Part shown: positions 52,635 through 60,900 of the stretch, piece by piece
Position numbering within the stretch: position 1 is the first letter of the stretch
How the letters are laid out: each line of letters opens with the position of its first letter
Source of the DNA: an uncultured Pseudoruegeria sp.
GTDB lineage: Bacteria > Pseudomonadota > Alphaproteobacteria > Rhodobacterales > Rhodobacteraceae
Length of the DNA stretch: 64,000 nt
Assembly (NCBI GenBank): GCA_947498155.1
Contig: CANMJD010000004.1
Coordinates: forward strand, 149,190-213,189
Reading direction: 5' to 3'
Translations under genes and position numbers: made by a program
Notes under the pieces: model-generated
Seen by the model: the letters and a program-made list of their open reading frames with translations, nothing else
Databases searched by the model: none
What the model was told of the DNA's origin: nothing

Positions 52635-53398
52635 GTTTTGTAACTGTGCGGGATATTTGGCAGTCTTATGGTGATCGCTCGATCATTGAGAGAGTAAATC
52701 TGGATGTGGACGAAGGTGAGTTCGTCTCAATCGTCGGGGCCTCTGGCTGTGGCAAATCCACGTTCTTGCGGCTGCTGCTGGCGCAAGAGCGACCGACGCG
52801 TGGTGAAATTCGGATCGATGGTGGTGCACCGGCTGTGGAACCAAACCTTGAGCGCGGCGTTGTCTTCCAGAGATACTCGGTTTTTCCGCATCTCACTGTC
52901 CGCGAGAACCTAGTGGCTGGCATCGGATTCTCTACCCGTTCCGGGTACTTATTCGGCAATACCCGTAAACAAGCACTGAAGGCGGCAGATGAAATGCTGT
53001 CCCGGATTGGGCTCAACCACGTTGCCGATCAATACCCGGCGTCGCTCTCTGGCGGGATGCAGCAACGCCTTGCGATTGGACAGGCCATGGCTGCCAAACC
53101 AAGGGTGCTATTGCTTGATGAACCCTTCGGAGCGCTTGATCCGGGGACCCGTTTACAGATGCATGAATTCCTGTTGGAGCTTCGCGATGAAACCAACATG
53201 ACCGTCTTTATGGTTACCCATGATCTCGATGAAGGGTTCAAATTAGGCGACCGTGTGTTGGTGTTTGATAAGCCGCGTTGGGACCCGCATGATCCGGGGG
53301 CATATGGCGCGACCGTCACCTATGATTTTGATGCGCGCGATGGCGGGATGCCGTTCCAGAATTTACTGGAGAAATATCCAACCCTCGCCGCGAATTAA
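52631..53398 (+). CDS. ABC transporter ATP-binding protein, guanidine uptake
   Basis: 255 residues. Walker A GASGCGKST near 37, Q-loop VVFQRYSVFPHLTV near 82, signature LSGGMQQR near 142, Walker B VLLLDEPFGALD near 164 and switch His in MVTHDLDEGF near 196. Nitrate/taurine-type ATPase. Energises import of the ligand, inferred to be guanidinium. The hydrolase gene follows 97 bases later. Confidence 0.9.
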   Translation: MSFVTVRDIWQSYGDRSIIERVNLDVDEGEFVSIVGASGCGKSTFLRLLLAQERPTRGEIRIDGGAPAVEPNLERGVVFQRYSVFPHLTVRENLVAGIGFSTRSGYLFGNTRKQALKAADEMLSRIGLNHVADQYPASLSGGMQQRLAIGQAMAAKPRVLLLDEPFGALDPGTRLQMHEFLLELRDETNMTVFMVTHDLDEGFKLGDRVLVFDKPRWDPHDPGAYGATVTYDFDARDGGMPFQNLLEKYPTLAAN

Positions 53399-53495
53399 CT
53401 CTTACTGCGCGCGCTGCTGGGCTCCGCACGCAGGCTGTCACCAAGGCCCAGAGAATACGCTCGCTTGATCGAGCACTACCACAGGACACGAAATT

Positions 53496-54767
53496 ATGTT
53501 TTCGGATTTTGAGAGAAGACGTTCCCACCACCCACGGGATTTGGCGAAACGCTTCAACGCGACACAAAAACGCCAGCACCACCCCGATTTGACCAAACTT
53601 GCAGGCTGGAAGGCCATGCAAAAAGAGGCCGATCTTCCCGAAGGCCGCCACGACGAAGAACGTCGCTGGGCGCTGCGCATGGGGCTCACGGGTGCAGATG
53701 CTATCGAAGACAAATCCATCCCAACCTTCGCACGAGGCGAACTTCCTCATTTTGCGGGCATCAATACCTTCCTGAAAGCCCCCTATGCCGAGGATGTTTT
53801 GGAGGTCGCAAACTACGATGCAACTGTGTTGGGAATTCCGTTTGATGGCGGGACAACCTACCGACCGGGTACGCGATTTGGCCCGCAGGGATTGCGCAAA
53901 ATCTCGGCGCTTTACACGCCGTATAACTACGAACTTGGCGTCGATCTGCGTGAGCAAATGACCATGTGTGATGCGGGCGATGTTTTCACCATTCCTGCCA
54001 ATATTGAAAAGTCATTTGATCAGATCAGCCGTGGTGTGAGCCATGTATTCAGCTCTGGTTCCCTGCCCATCATGATCGGTGGCGATCATTCTATCGGGTT
54101 CCCCTGTGTGCGTGGCATCGCGGAATGTACATCCAAGAAAATCGGCATCGTTCACTTTGACCGCCATGCCGACATTCAGGAAAAAGACCTCGACGAGCGC
54201 ATGCACACAACGCCGTGGTTTCACTCAACGAACCTGCCCAATGTGCCGGCAACCAACCTCGTTCAGATCGGTATCGGCGGTTGGCAAGTCCCGCGTGAAG
54301 CCGTCAAAGTGGCCCGCGAGCGCAATACCAACATCATCACCATGGGCGATATGGAAAAGATGGGCATCGACAAGACCATCGAGATGGCGCTGGAAATGGC
54401 GTGGAAAGACGTCGACATGGTATACCTGTCCTTTGACATCGACAGTATCGACTGTGGTTTTGTGCCCGGTACCGGCTGGCCTGAACCCGGAGGCTTTTTA
54501 CCTCGTGAAGCGCTGGCGCTTGCCTCCGGAATTGCAGCCGAAGGCATTTGCGGCATGGAACTGGTTGAAGTTTCTCCACCTTATGACACCTCTGACATCA
54601 CTGCCTTGATGGGGACACGGGTGATTGTGGATGTGCTCGGCGCTTTGGTGGCGAACAACAAGCTTGGGGCGCATAAGCGGCATATCGACAAACCCGTGTC
54701 CCTACCGCATGGCGAATTTGACGGCAAACGATGGTCAAACGATGCGCCCCACAAGGTAGGTGAGTAA
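53496..54767 (+). CDS. Ureohydrolase, probable nickel-dependent guanidine hydrolase (GdmH-like)
   Basis: 423 residues, about 110 longer at the N-terminus than agmatinase. The arginase-fold metal site is complete: H198 (GGDHS), D222, H224 and D226 (HFDRHADI, with Arg where most ureohydrolases have Ala), D314 and D316 (SFDIDSID). Length and sequence resemble Sll1077 of Synechocystis, shown to be a Ni-dependent guanidine hydrolase. It would split guanidine into urea and ammonia. Support comes from the riboswitch and importer upstream and the His-rich protein downstream. An agmatinase or guanidinobutyrase is the alternative. ACAGGACACG precedes the ATG. Confidence 0.82.
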   Translation: MFSDFERRRSHHPRDLAKRFNATQKRQHHPDLTKLAGWKAMQKEADLPEGRHDEERRWALRMGLTGADAIEDKSIPTFARGELPHFAGINTFLKAPYAEDVLEVANYDATVLGIPFDGGTTYRPGTRFGPQGLRKISALYTPYNYELGVDLREQMTMCDAGDVFTIPANIEKSFDQISRGVSHVFSSGSLPIMIGGDHSIGFPCVRGIAECTSKKIGIVHFDRHADIQEKDLDERMHTTPWFHSTNLPNVPATNLVQIGIGGWQVPREAVKVARERNTNIITMGDMEKMGIDKTIEMALEMAWKDVDMVYLSFDIDSIDCGFVPGTGWPEPGGFLPREALALASGIAAEGICGMELVEVSPPYDTSDITALMGTRVIVDVLGALVANNKLGAHKRHIDKPVSLPHGEFDGKRWSNDAPHKVGE

Positions 54768-55216
54768 TGCCGCACGATCATTCTCATGACCACGATCACC
54801 ACCACGCCCATCACGGCGCGGGGCATAACCACAGCCACGGCGATCATTTGCATTCACATCTTCATGACGAAGACGAAGCGGCCGACATTCAAGTGTTGGC
54901 CACCCAATTCATCGACGGGTTTGTGCAGGCGAAGGACAAGTCAAGCTACCTGAAGCTGGCGGGGGTTCCGTTTGAACGCCCGTCATCCGGTGGCTCCAAA
55001 GCCCTTAAGCTCATCGATATTGAACTTAAGACTGAATGGCAGGTCGGTACGGCCTCGCCATCTTTCGGCTCTCGCGAACTGTCCTACCTGCCCTTCCCTG
55101 GGGAAATGGTCAATGAACGCACCAATATGTCCCTCATCTATGTTTCCATGGATGAGAAATCAGTCCTCGATATTCGAGATTTTCTACTGAAGAAAAAGAA
55201 GGAGCTAGACACATGA
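54767..55216 (+). CDS. Histidine-rich protein, putative metal (nickel) chaperone
   Basis: 149 residues. The first 33 contain 16 histidines in Asp/His and His/Ser alternation (HDHSHDHDHHHAHH); the remaining 115 residues form a soluble domain (ADIQVLATQFIDGF to LKKKKELDT) that I do not recognise. There is no signal peptide, so it acts in the cytoplasm. Its start abuts the hydrolase stop (TAATG). Poly-His tails in SlyD, HypB, UreE and CooJ store or deliver nickel, so delivery to the hydrolase is the best inference. It is unlike the HypA/HypB-type factors known with the cyanobacterial enzyme. Confidence 0.75.
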   Translation: MPHDHSHDHDHHHAHHGAGHNHSHGDHLHSHLHDEDEAADIQVLATQFIDGFVQAKDKSSYLKLAGVPFERPSSGGSKALKLIDIELKTEWQVGTASPSFGSRELSYLPFPGEMVNERTNMSLIYVSMDEKSVLDIRDFLLKKKKELDT

Positions 55217-55392
55217 ACAAATTTTTAACGGGCGCATTTGCTGTCTTCGCCGCATCACCTGCTGTTGCACATGTTAGCGAGATGCCCATTCACACCCATG
55301 GACATGAAGCCCCTGCAATAGCAGTTGGCGCTATCCTGCTTGCAGTATTGGTTTGGCATCTGAATAAACCTTTATCAGAGCATAGAAAATAG
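55213..55392 (+). CDS. 59-residue His-containing exported membrane peptide
   Basis: The ATG overlaps the stop of the His-rich gene (ATGA). The sequence begins MNKFLTGAFAVFAASPAVAH: a signal peptide probably cut after AVA, leaving an N-terminal His and the segment HVSEMPIHTHGHE with four His, then one membrane segment (about 34-49, AIAVGAILLAVLVWHL) and a short basic tail. It may capture nickel in the periplasm or assist a transporter. Small His-rich proteins of this type occur near metal genes, but I know no assigned function. Confidence 0.7.
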   Translation: MNKFLTGAFAVFAASPAVAHVSEMPIHTHGHEAPAIAVGAILLAVLVWHLNKPLSEHRK

Positions 55393-55988
55393 GATCGTTT
55401 TCCCGAACACGGATAGAAAAGAATTGATCTTCAATTTTGGCCTTGCCGCAGTGCGGCAAGGTTGAGCTTTGCCAATGTCAGCCTCTGGACTGCGTTTTCC
55501 AAACACGGGACTACCAGTTCCCGAACTTGATTTTTGACACGGCTCTGGAGCCCAACATGGTGGTCTCTATACAGCCGATGATCTGGGTGCCGCATCGACT
55601 TCACAATAAGATTTATGCGAACCGGATCGGTTTAGTCGGCTCAGAGCCGCAACAACTTAGGGCATCCAACAAAAGGAGCCATTCGCTGCACCATGCATGA
55701 ACGAGAAAGGTGCGGACAAACCGGACTTCTGCAGTTACGGCTATTTCTGATGCAGAAAAAATTCGCATATGTAGCACCTACTACCCTGATTTGTCGTGAT
55801 GCAACGAATGGCAAAACCGACGGAACGGATCGATTGGACCATGATTTCCTACCCTAACGCACTGTTCAAACAAGCTTGGAATAAGCCCGCCTCGTTTGCA
55901 TTTGGCAAACGAAGTCACAGCGGACCAAGGTATAATAGGGTCACAACGTTCAAAATTATCGATAATTATTGACGTTTGGGAAAGTCCT
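55393..55988. other. 596-base region between guanidine operon and LacI gene, possible gene remnant
   Basis: Apart from the palindrome at 55441 no intact gene is seen. The plus-strand frame near 55500-55620 translates to FDTALEPNMVVSIQPMIW, which recalls the LxPxMVxSxEP strand of M24 peptidases (Xaa-Pro dipeptidase or creatinase type), but nothing recognisable flanks it. It might be a decayed fragment. Confidence 0.3.
55441..55461. terminator. Palindrome after the guanidine operon
   Basis: CCTTGCCGCA (55441-55450) and TGCGGCAAGG (55452-55461) are a perfect 10-bp inverted repeat with a one-base centre, so the stem would be about 9 bp. It lies 48 bases after the last operon gene. T-runs are poor, so termination is plausible but not certain. 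Confidence 0.5.
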
Positions 55989-57014
55989 TCAGTCTTGCGA
56001 CACACCCGCAACGCTTTTTCGCAAAACGAGTTTGGTTTTGAAGAGGGTGTGTAATGCGCTGGATCGACCACTAATTCTACCCAACAATGCTTCTGTTGCG
56101 CCGAGGCCGAGTTCAAACCCATTCTGATCGACACTCGAAAGTCCGATCTGCAACAATCCTCCGATGCTTGAATTATCAAATCCAATGATGGAAAGCTCTG
56201 CTGGCAATGATAGTCCAATTTGTTCGGCGGCGGTCATAAGTTGTATTGCGTCAAGGTCAGACCAGCAAAACACAGCGGTTGGTTGTTGCGGTCTCTTCAG
56301 AAAATCATGTGCCCAGTCATTTGTACGTCTGATCGGATCAGAGAGACGGTGGACGTCGATGAATTCGTCGAGGCCCGCCCCCCTCATTGCCGCTCGATAC
56401 CCCTGTTCACGGTGGTAGAAAACGTGATTTTCTGGGCTTTTGATAGTATCAAGCGTCACCATCGAGATTCTGCGGTGTCCTTCTGCGATAAGATGTTCAA
56501 CTGCGTGTTGGGCAGCTGTTGCGTCATCCGCGTTGACCGTATCAAAGTCAGTGGCGCCTTCTGCATGAAACGCGAGACAAACTATCGGCAATTGGTGTGC
56601 AAATTTAGCGATCTCCTCTGGGGACAAATGTGACCCAACCAGGACAAGCCCGTCCATCTGTTGATCCATCATTGAGTTTACAAGGTCGCGTTCGTTGCCA
56701 CGATCAGCTCGTCCGACACCAATCATAACCCGGTAACCCGCGGCATCTGAAGCCTCGCGGATGCCGTCGATCAAGTCGGGAACAAACGGGTTTCGCAGGT
56801 CCGGCACCAAGATGCCAATTGTATAGGTTTTGCCCCGCATCGCCCGCGCTGCAGTGTTGGGACGGTAGCCGAGTTTTTCGATCGATGCCTCGACCTTTTC
56901 GCGAAGAGATTCGCTAACCCCGTAAGCGTTGCGCAAAACTTTGGATACCGCTGAAACCGATACGCCTGCATCAGCCGCCACCGTCTTGATTGTCGCTCTT
57001 GTATTTTTACCCAT
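55989..57014 (-). CDS. LacI family transcriptional regulator
   Basis: 341 residues. Helix-turn-helix and hinge at the N-terminus (TIKTVAADAGVSVSAVSKVL, then LGYRPNTAARAMRG) followed by a periplasmic-binding-protein-like effector domain (TIGILVPDLRNPFVPDLIDGI onward). Divergent from the rhamnosidase and its ABC importer, which it most likely represses; a rhamnose-containing saccharide or rhamnose is a sensible inducer. Confidence 0.92.
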   Translation of the reverse strand: MGKNTRATIKTVAADAGVSVSAVSKVLRNAYGVSESLREKVEASIEKLGYRPNTAARAMRGKTYTIGILVPDLRNPFVPDLIDGIREASDAAGYRVMIGVGRADRGNERDLVNSMMDQQMDGLVLVGSHLSPEEIAKFAHQLPIVCLAFHAEGATDFDTVNADDATAAQHAVEHLIAEGHRRISMVTLDTIKSPENHVFYHREQGYRAAMRGAGLDEFIDVHRLSDPIRRTNDWAHDFLKRPQQPTAVFCWSDLDAIQLMTAAEQIGLSLPAELSIIGFDNSSIGGLLQIGLSSVDQNGFELGLGATEALLGRISGRSSALHTLFKTKLVLRKSVAGVSQD

Positions 57015-57082
57015 GCTTTTTCAAACGCTTATTCTCAATTCCCTTTGACGGAACACGTTCTTTTTATAGCAAAACACAAAAA

Positions 57083-59500
57083 ATGAAACTCCCGATTGCT
57101 TTTGAAACAGAAATGTATAACGATCCACGTGCAACGTTGCACACAAATTTCTTTGGAAGGCATCAACGCATCATGAGAGACCAACTCAATACTGAAAACA
57201 GTGAATTGACGCGCCGGTCGGTGTGGACCGCAAAGATGATTGCCCCTGATTGTGACGCGGGCCAAGGCACACAAGCGAGCTATGTCCATAAGACGATCGA
57301 CATTGATGTCGTTCCGACAAATGCCCAATTACACATCTCCGCGCAGGGCCTTTATCGCTGCTTTATTAACAACGTGCGTGTCGGCAATGATGTGCTGACA
57401 CCGGGTTGGGTGAATTATGACAACCGCTTGCCGTTCCAAACCTATGACGTCAGCCAACTCCTAAGGGCCGGCTCCAATCGCGTTGAAATTTGGTTGGGCG
57501 ACGGATGGCACAGATCACAATTGATGTGGGACAAGGGCCATATTTTCAACTGCTGGGGGAACCAAATTAGCGCAATCGCCGAGATCACATCGGGCGACAA
57601 GGTCATTGCACAGACGGATTCCACTTGGAAAAGCGGGCTGCTGCCCATTTTAAAATCTGGCATCTACCATGGCGAAGATTTTGATGCACGGATCGCGATA
57701 CAGGATCCGTTCAAAGGTGTGACTGTGGTCGAGTTCGATCCAAATATGCTGACATTGCAGGAGTGCGACCCCGTCCGCGAACTGAGCGCCCATTCCGTCC
57801 AGCACAGCTTCAAGGATCAGCAAGGGCGCACAATATACGACTTTGGTCAGAACGCGGCGGGTTACGTACGTTTCACCGTGGAGGGTGACGCCGGTGCGAA
57901 AGTTCGCGTTGAACATGCCGAGGTACTAGGCCCTGATCAATTCTTTGACAATCGTAATTACCGCAGTGCCCGTGCTGAACTTACATATGTCTTGGCTGGC
58001 GATGGCGCGGAAACCTACCAACCGACGTTTACGTTTCAAGGTTTTCGCTATGCACGCGTGACGATCGAGGGCGCGGCTGAAATCACGAATATCGAAATGA
58101 TCCCGATTACTTCGGTGCCTGATCTCATGGCTGGGTTCGAATGTGCCAACCCTCTGGTGAACCGGCTCGTGCAGAATACAATCTGGTCACAACGGGCAAA
58201 TTTTATCGAGGTCCCAACCGACTGTCCGCAACGTGATGAACGTCTTGGCTGGACCGGTGATGCGCAGGTCTTTGCACCCACAGCCTGTTACCTTGCCGAC
58301 AGTCAGCATTTCTTGCGCAAATATCTGCGCGACGTCATGGTAGATCAGCGCCCGAACGGCGCAATCGCACATTTTTCGCCTGACCCGTCACGCCTGCACC
58401 CGGAAAACTACGAAGGTTTCTTTGGATCAACGGGGTGGGGCGACGTGATCACCGTAGTGCCTTGGACGCTCTATGTTCACTATGGCGATCGCCAAATCCT
58501 GGCCGAATGCTACGAAGCGATGAACCGCTGGATGGACTTTGTCTGGAGCATTTCAGATGGCCCGATTGTACGGCCGCCTGTATCTTGGGGTGACAAAGGG
58601 TTCACGTTTGGGGACTGGCTTCAGCCAACGGGGGACACGCGAAAATCCAAACCCGCGATCGGTGATGATTGCGCCGCCACGCTCTATCACTTCATCTCGT
58701 CTGATCTGATGATGCGGATCGCAGATGTCTTGGGCAACGCGTCTGATGCCGAACACTACAAACAACGCGCCGATCAGATCCGCGCCGCCTTTGCGGATGA
58801 GTTTATTACCCCGTCCGGTCGATTGGCCTATTCCGATCAGACATCCTACGCACTGGCCTTTTTGCACGATCTGATCCCAGATCGTCATATTGATGCGGCA
58901 AAACAATATTTCCGTGATTCAATCGCTGTTTCTAGCGGGCGGATCGGAACCGGATTCATCGGCACACCTGCTTTGTTGCCTGCGCTTGTCAAAATTGGCG
59001 CCGTTGATTTGGCTGCAGCGGTGTTTTTACAAACGGAATCTCCTGGGTGGCTTTATCAAGTCGAACAGGGTGCAACGACGATCTGGGAACGTTGGGACGC
59101 GATCGGGCCGGACGGCGTAATCTATGATCCTGAAATGAACAGCTATAATCACTACGCCTATGGCGCAGTGTGCCAGTGGTTGTTTGAATCCGTAGCTGGC
59201 TTTAGGCCGGATCCGGAAAACCCCAGCTTCGAACATATCACCTTCCAGCCGACCATCATTCCACAACTGGCCCCCGTCCAAGCGCATCACGACAGCGCCG
59301 CGGGACGCATCAGCGCGAAGTGGTCAATTCATAACGGTATTGTGCGCTACAGCGTGAACATTCCTGAAGGCGCACGCGGCACGTTTGTGGCCGACGACAC
59401 GTTCACGAACATCAAGATCAACGGTGTTGCTGCAGCGGAAGGAGCATCGACCCCGCTGATTGCGGGTCACCACGAAATTACGTTTCGACACGCGGGTTAA
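57083..59500 (+). CDS. GH78 alpha-L-rhamnosidase, cytoplasmic
   Basis: 805 residues from the ATG at 57083; ATGs at 57113 and 57173 are alternatives, since no start has a strong ribosome-binding site and the conserved ELTRRSVWTAKMIAPD follows 57173. The catalytic region is clear: VPTDCPQRDERLGWTGDAQV near 405 with the acid Glu, and GATTIWERWDAIGPDG near 670 with the base Glu. An N-terminal beta-sandwich and the C-terminal sandwich domain complete the GH78 architecture. There is no signal peptide, so imported rhamnosides are cut inside the cell. The four ABC transporter genes follow immediately. Confidence 0.9.
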   Translation: MKLPIAFETEMYNDPRATLHTNFFGRHQRIMRDQLNTENSELTRRSVWTAKMIAPDCDAGQGTQASYVHKTIDIDVVPTNAQLHISAQGLYRCFINNVRVGNDVLTPGWVNYDNRLPFQTYDVSQLLRAGSNRVEIWLGDGWHRSQLMWDKGHIFNCWGNQISAIAEITSGDKVIAQTDSTWKSGLLPILKSGIYHGEDFDARIAIQDPFKGVTVVEFDPNMLTLQECDPVRELSAHSVQHSFKDQQGRTIYDFGQNAAGYVRFTVEGDAGAKVRVEHAEVLGPDQFFDNRNYRSARAELTYVLAGDGAETYQPTFTFQGFRYARVTIEGAAEITNIEMIPITSVPDLMAGFECANPLVNRLVQNTIWSQRANFIEVPTDCPQRDERLGWTGDAQVFAPTACYLADSQHFLRKYLRDVMVDQRPNGAIAHFSPDPSRLHPENYEGFFGSTGWGDVITVVPWTLYVHYGDRQILAECYEAMNRWMDFVWSISDGPIVRPPVSWGDKGFTFGDWLQPTGDTRKSKPAIGDDCAATLYHFISSDLMMRIADVLGNASDAEHYKQRADQIRAAFADEFITPSGRLAYSDQTSYALAFLHDLIPDRHIDAAKQYFRDSIAVSSGRIGTGFIGTPALLPALVKIGAVDLAAAVFLQTESPGWLYQVEQGATTIWERWDAIGPDGVIYDPEMNSYNHYAYGAVCQWLFESVAGFRPDPENPSFEHITFQPTIIPQLAPVQAHHDSAAGRISAKWSIHNGIVRYSVNIPEGARGTFVADDTFTNIKINGVAAAEGASTPLIAGHHEITFRHAG

Positions 59501-59553
59501 TTTGGGCCCGCCACTACAGATGACAAAACGTTAACCGGTGTGAGGAGGACATC

Positions 59554-60831
59554 ATGACAAATCAACTGAAGACACTACTTTTGGGAACAACGGCGGCTGG
59601 GCTTATGGCGACGGCGGCGGCTGCGGAAACGGAACTGACGTTTCTATTGGATGTAGCACCCGATACTATTGCGGTATTCGAAGCTGTCATCGAGGCATTT
59701 GAGGCCCAAAACCCCGACATCACCATCGAGATTGAAACCCGTCCAAGTGGGGCTGAGGGTGACAACATCGTCAAAACACGCTTGGCGACAGGTGAAATGA
59801 CGGATGTGTTCCTCTACAATACGGGGTCATTGTTTCAGGCCATCAACCCTGAAAACTTCCTCGTTCCGATCACAGATCAACCATATGCCGACAATATCAT
59901 CGGCAGTTTTTTGCAGACTGTAACCGCGGGCGAAAATGTCTACGGCGTCCCGACATCCACTGCGATGGGCGGCGGCATTTTCTATAACATCCCAATCTAC
60001 GAGAAACTTGGTCTCGAAATTCCGACGTCGTGGGACGACTTCATGGCAAACAACCAAGCGATCAAAGACGCTGGCATGGTCGCTGTCGCGCAAACCTATC
60101 GCGATACTTGGACGTCACAACTGTTTGTGTTGTCGGACTATTACAACATTCAGGCCGACGTACCTGATTTTGCGACTCTCTATACCTCCAACGAAGCCAA
60201 GATCGCTTCAACACCTGCGGCCCTGCGTGGTTTCGAGAAGCTGCAAGAAGTCTACGAGGGTGGGTTCTTGAACGAAGACTTTGGTGCCGCAACATTTGAC
60301 GATGGCTTGCGTATGCTTGCCACTGGCGAAGCTGCCCATTATCCGATGCTGACTTTCGCTGTTGGTGCGATCCAAGCAACCTATCCAGAGCACCTGCAAG
60401 ACGTCGGGTTCTTCGCGCAGCCGGGTGATAATCCAGACAACAATGGCCTCACAGTTTGGATGCCGTCGGGCCTCTATATTCCACAATCGTCTGAAAATCA
60501 GGATGAAGCGCACAAGTTCCTTGCCTTTGTTGCCAGCGTTGAAAGCTGCGACATCCAGACGGCGACCATCGGCGCACAGGGTCCATACCTGATCAAAGGC
60601 TGCACGTTACCTGCAGAGGTTCCACCTGCCGTCGCTGATCTGCTTCCCTACTTCCAAGACGGTGGACAAACAGCCCCTGCGCTAGAGTTTCTATCCCCGA
60701 TCAAAGGGCCCGCTCTTGAGCAGATTACAGTCGAAGTCGGTTCTGGCATTCGCAACGCACTAGACGGTGCCGAGCTTTATGACAACGATGTGCGCAAACA
60801 AGCACAACAACTCGGCCTACCAAACTGGTAA
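59554..60831 (+). CDS. Sugar ABC transporter substrate-binding protein (family 1)
   Basis: 425 residues. Signal peptide 1-24 (MATAAAA-E), then an extracellular binding protein of the MalE-like oligosaccharide family: LTFLLDVAPDTIAVFEAVIEAFEAQNPDI and YGVPTSTAMGGGIFYN. Two Cys (CDIQ and GCTLP, near 330-350) may form a disulfide. Ligand inferred as a rhamnose-containing oligosaccharide from the adjacent GH78. TGAGGAGGA precedes the ATG. Confidence 0.9.
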   Translation: MTNQLKTLLLGTTAAGLMATAAAAETELTFLLDVAPDTIAVFEAVIEAFEAQNPDITIEIETRPSGAEGDNIVKTRLATGEMTDVFLYNTGSLFQAINPENFLVPITDQPYADNIIGSFLQTVTAGENVYGVPTSTAMGGGIFYNIPIYEKLGLEIPTSWDDFMANNQAIKDAGMVAVAQTYRDTWTSQLFVLSDYYNIQADVPDFATLYTSNEAKIASTPAALRGFEKLQEVYEGGFLNEDFGAATFDDGLRMLATGEAAHYPMLTFAVGAIQATYPEHLQDVGFFAQPGDNPDNNGLTVWMPSGLYIPQSSENQDEAHKFLAFVASVESCDIQTATIGAQGPYLIKGCTLPAEVPPAVADLLPYFQDGGQTAPALEFLSPIKGPALEQITVEVGSGIRNALDGAELYDNDVRKQAQQLGLPNW

Positions 60832-60900
60832 ATCTATCTGAACGACGTCCTCCGCCGACTGCTCCCTGTTGGTGGAGGACCCCCTTTTGAAAGATATGAC

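Noticed and set aside
57051-57060. GAACACGTTC between LacI and the rhamnosidase gene as LacI operator
   Set aside because: Arms of only four bases and no central CG symmetry; too weak to call as a site, although an operator in this spacer is expected.
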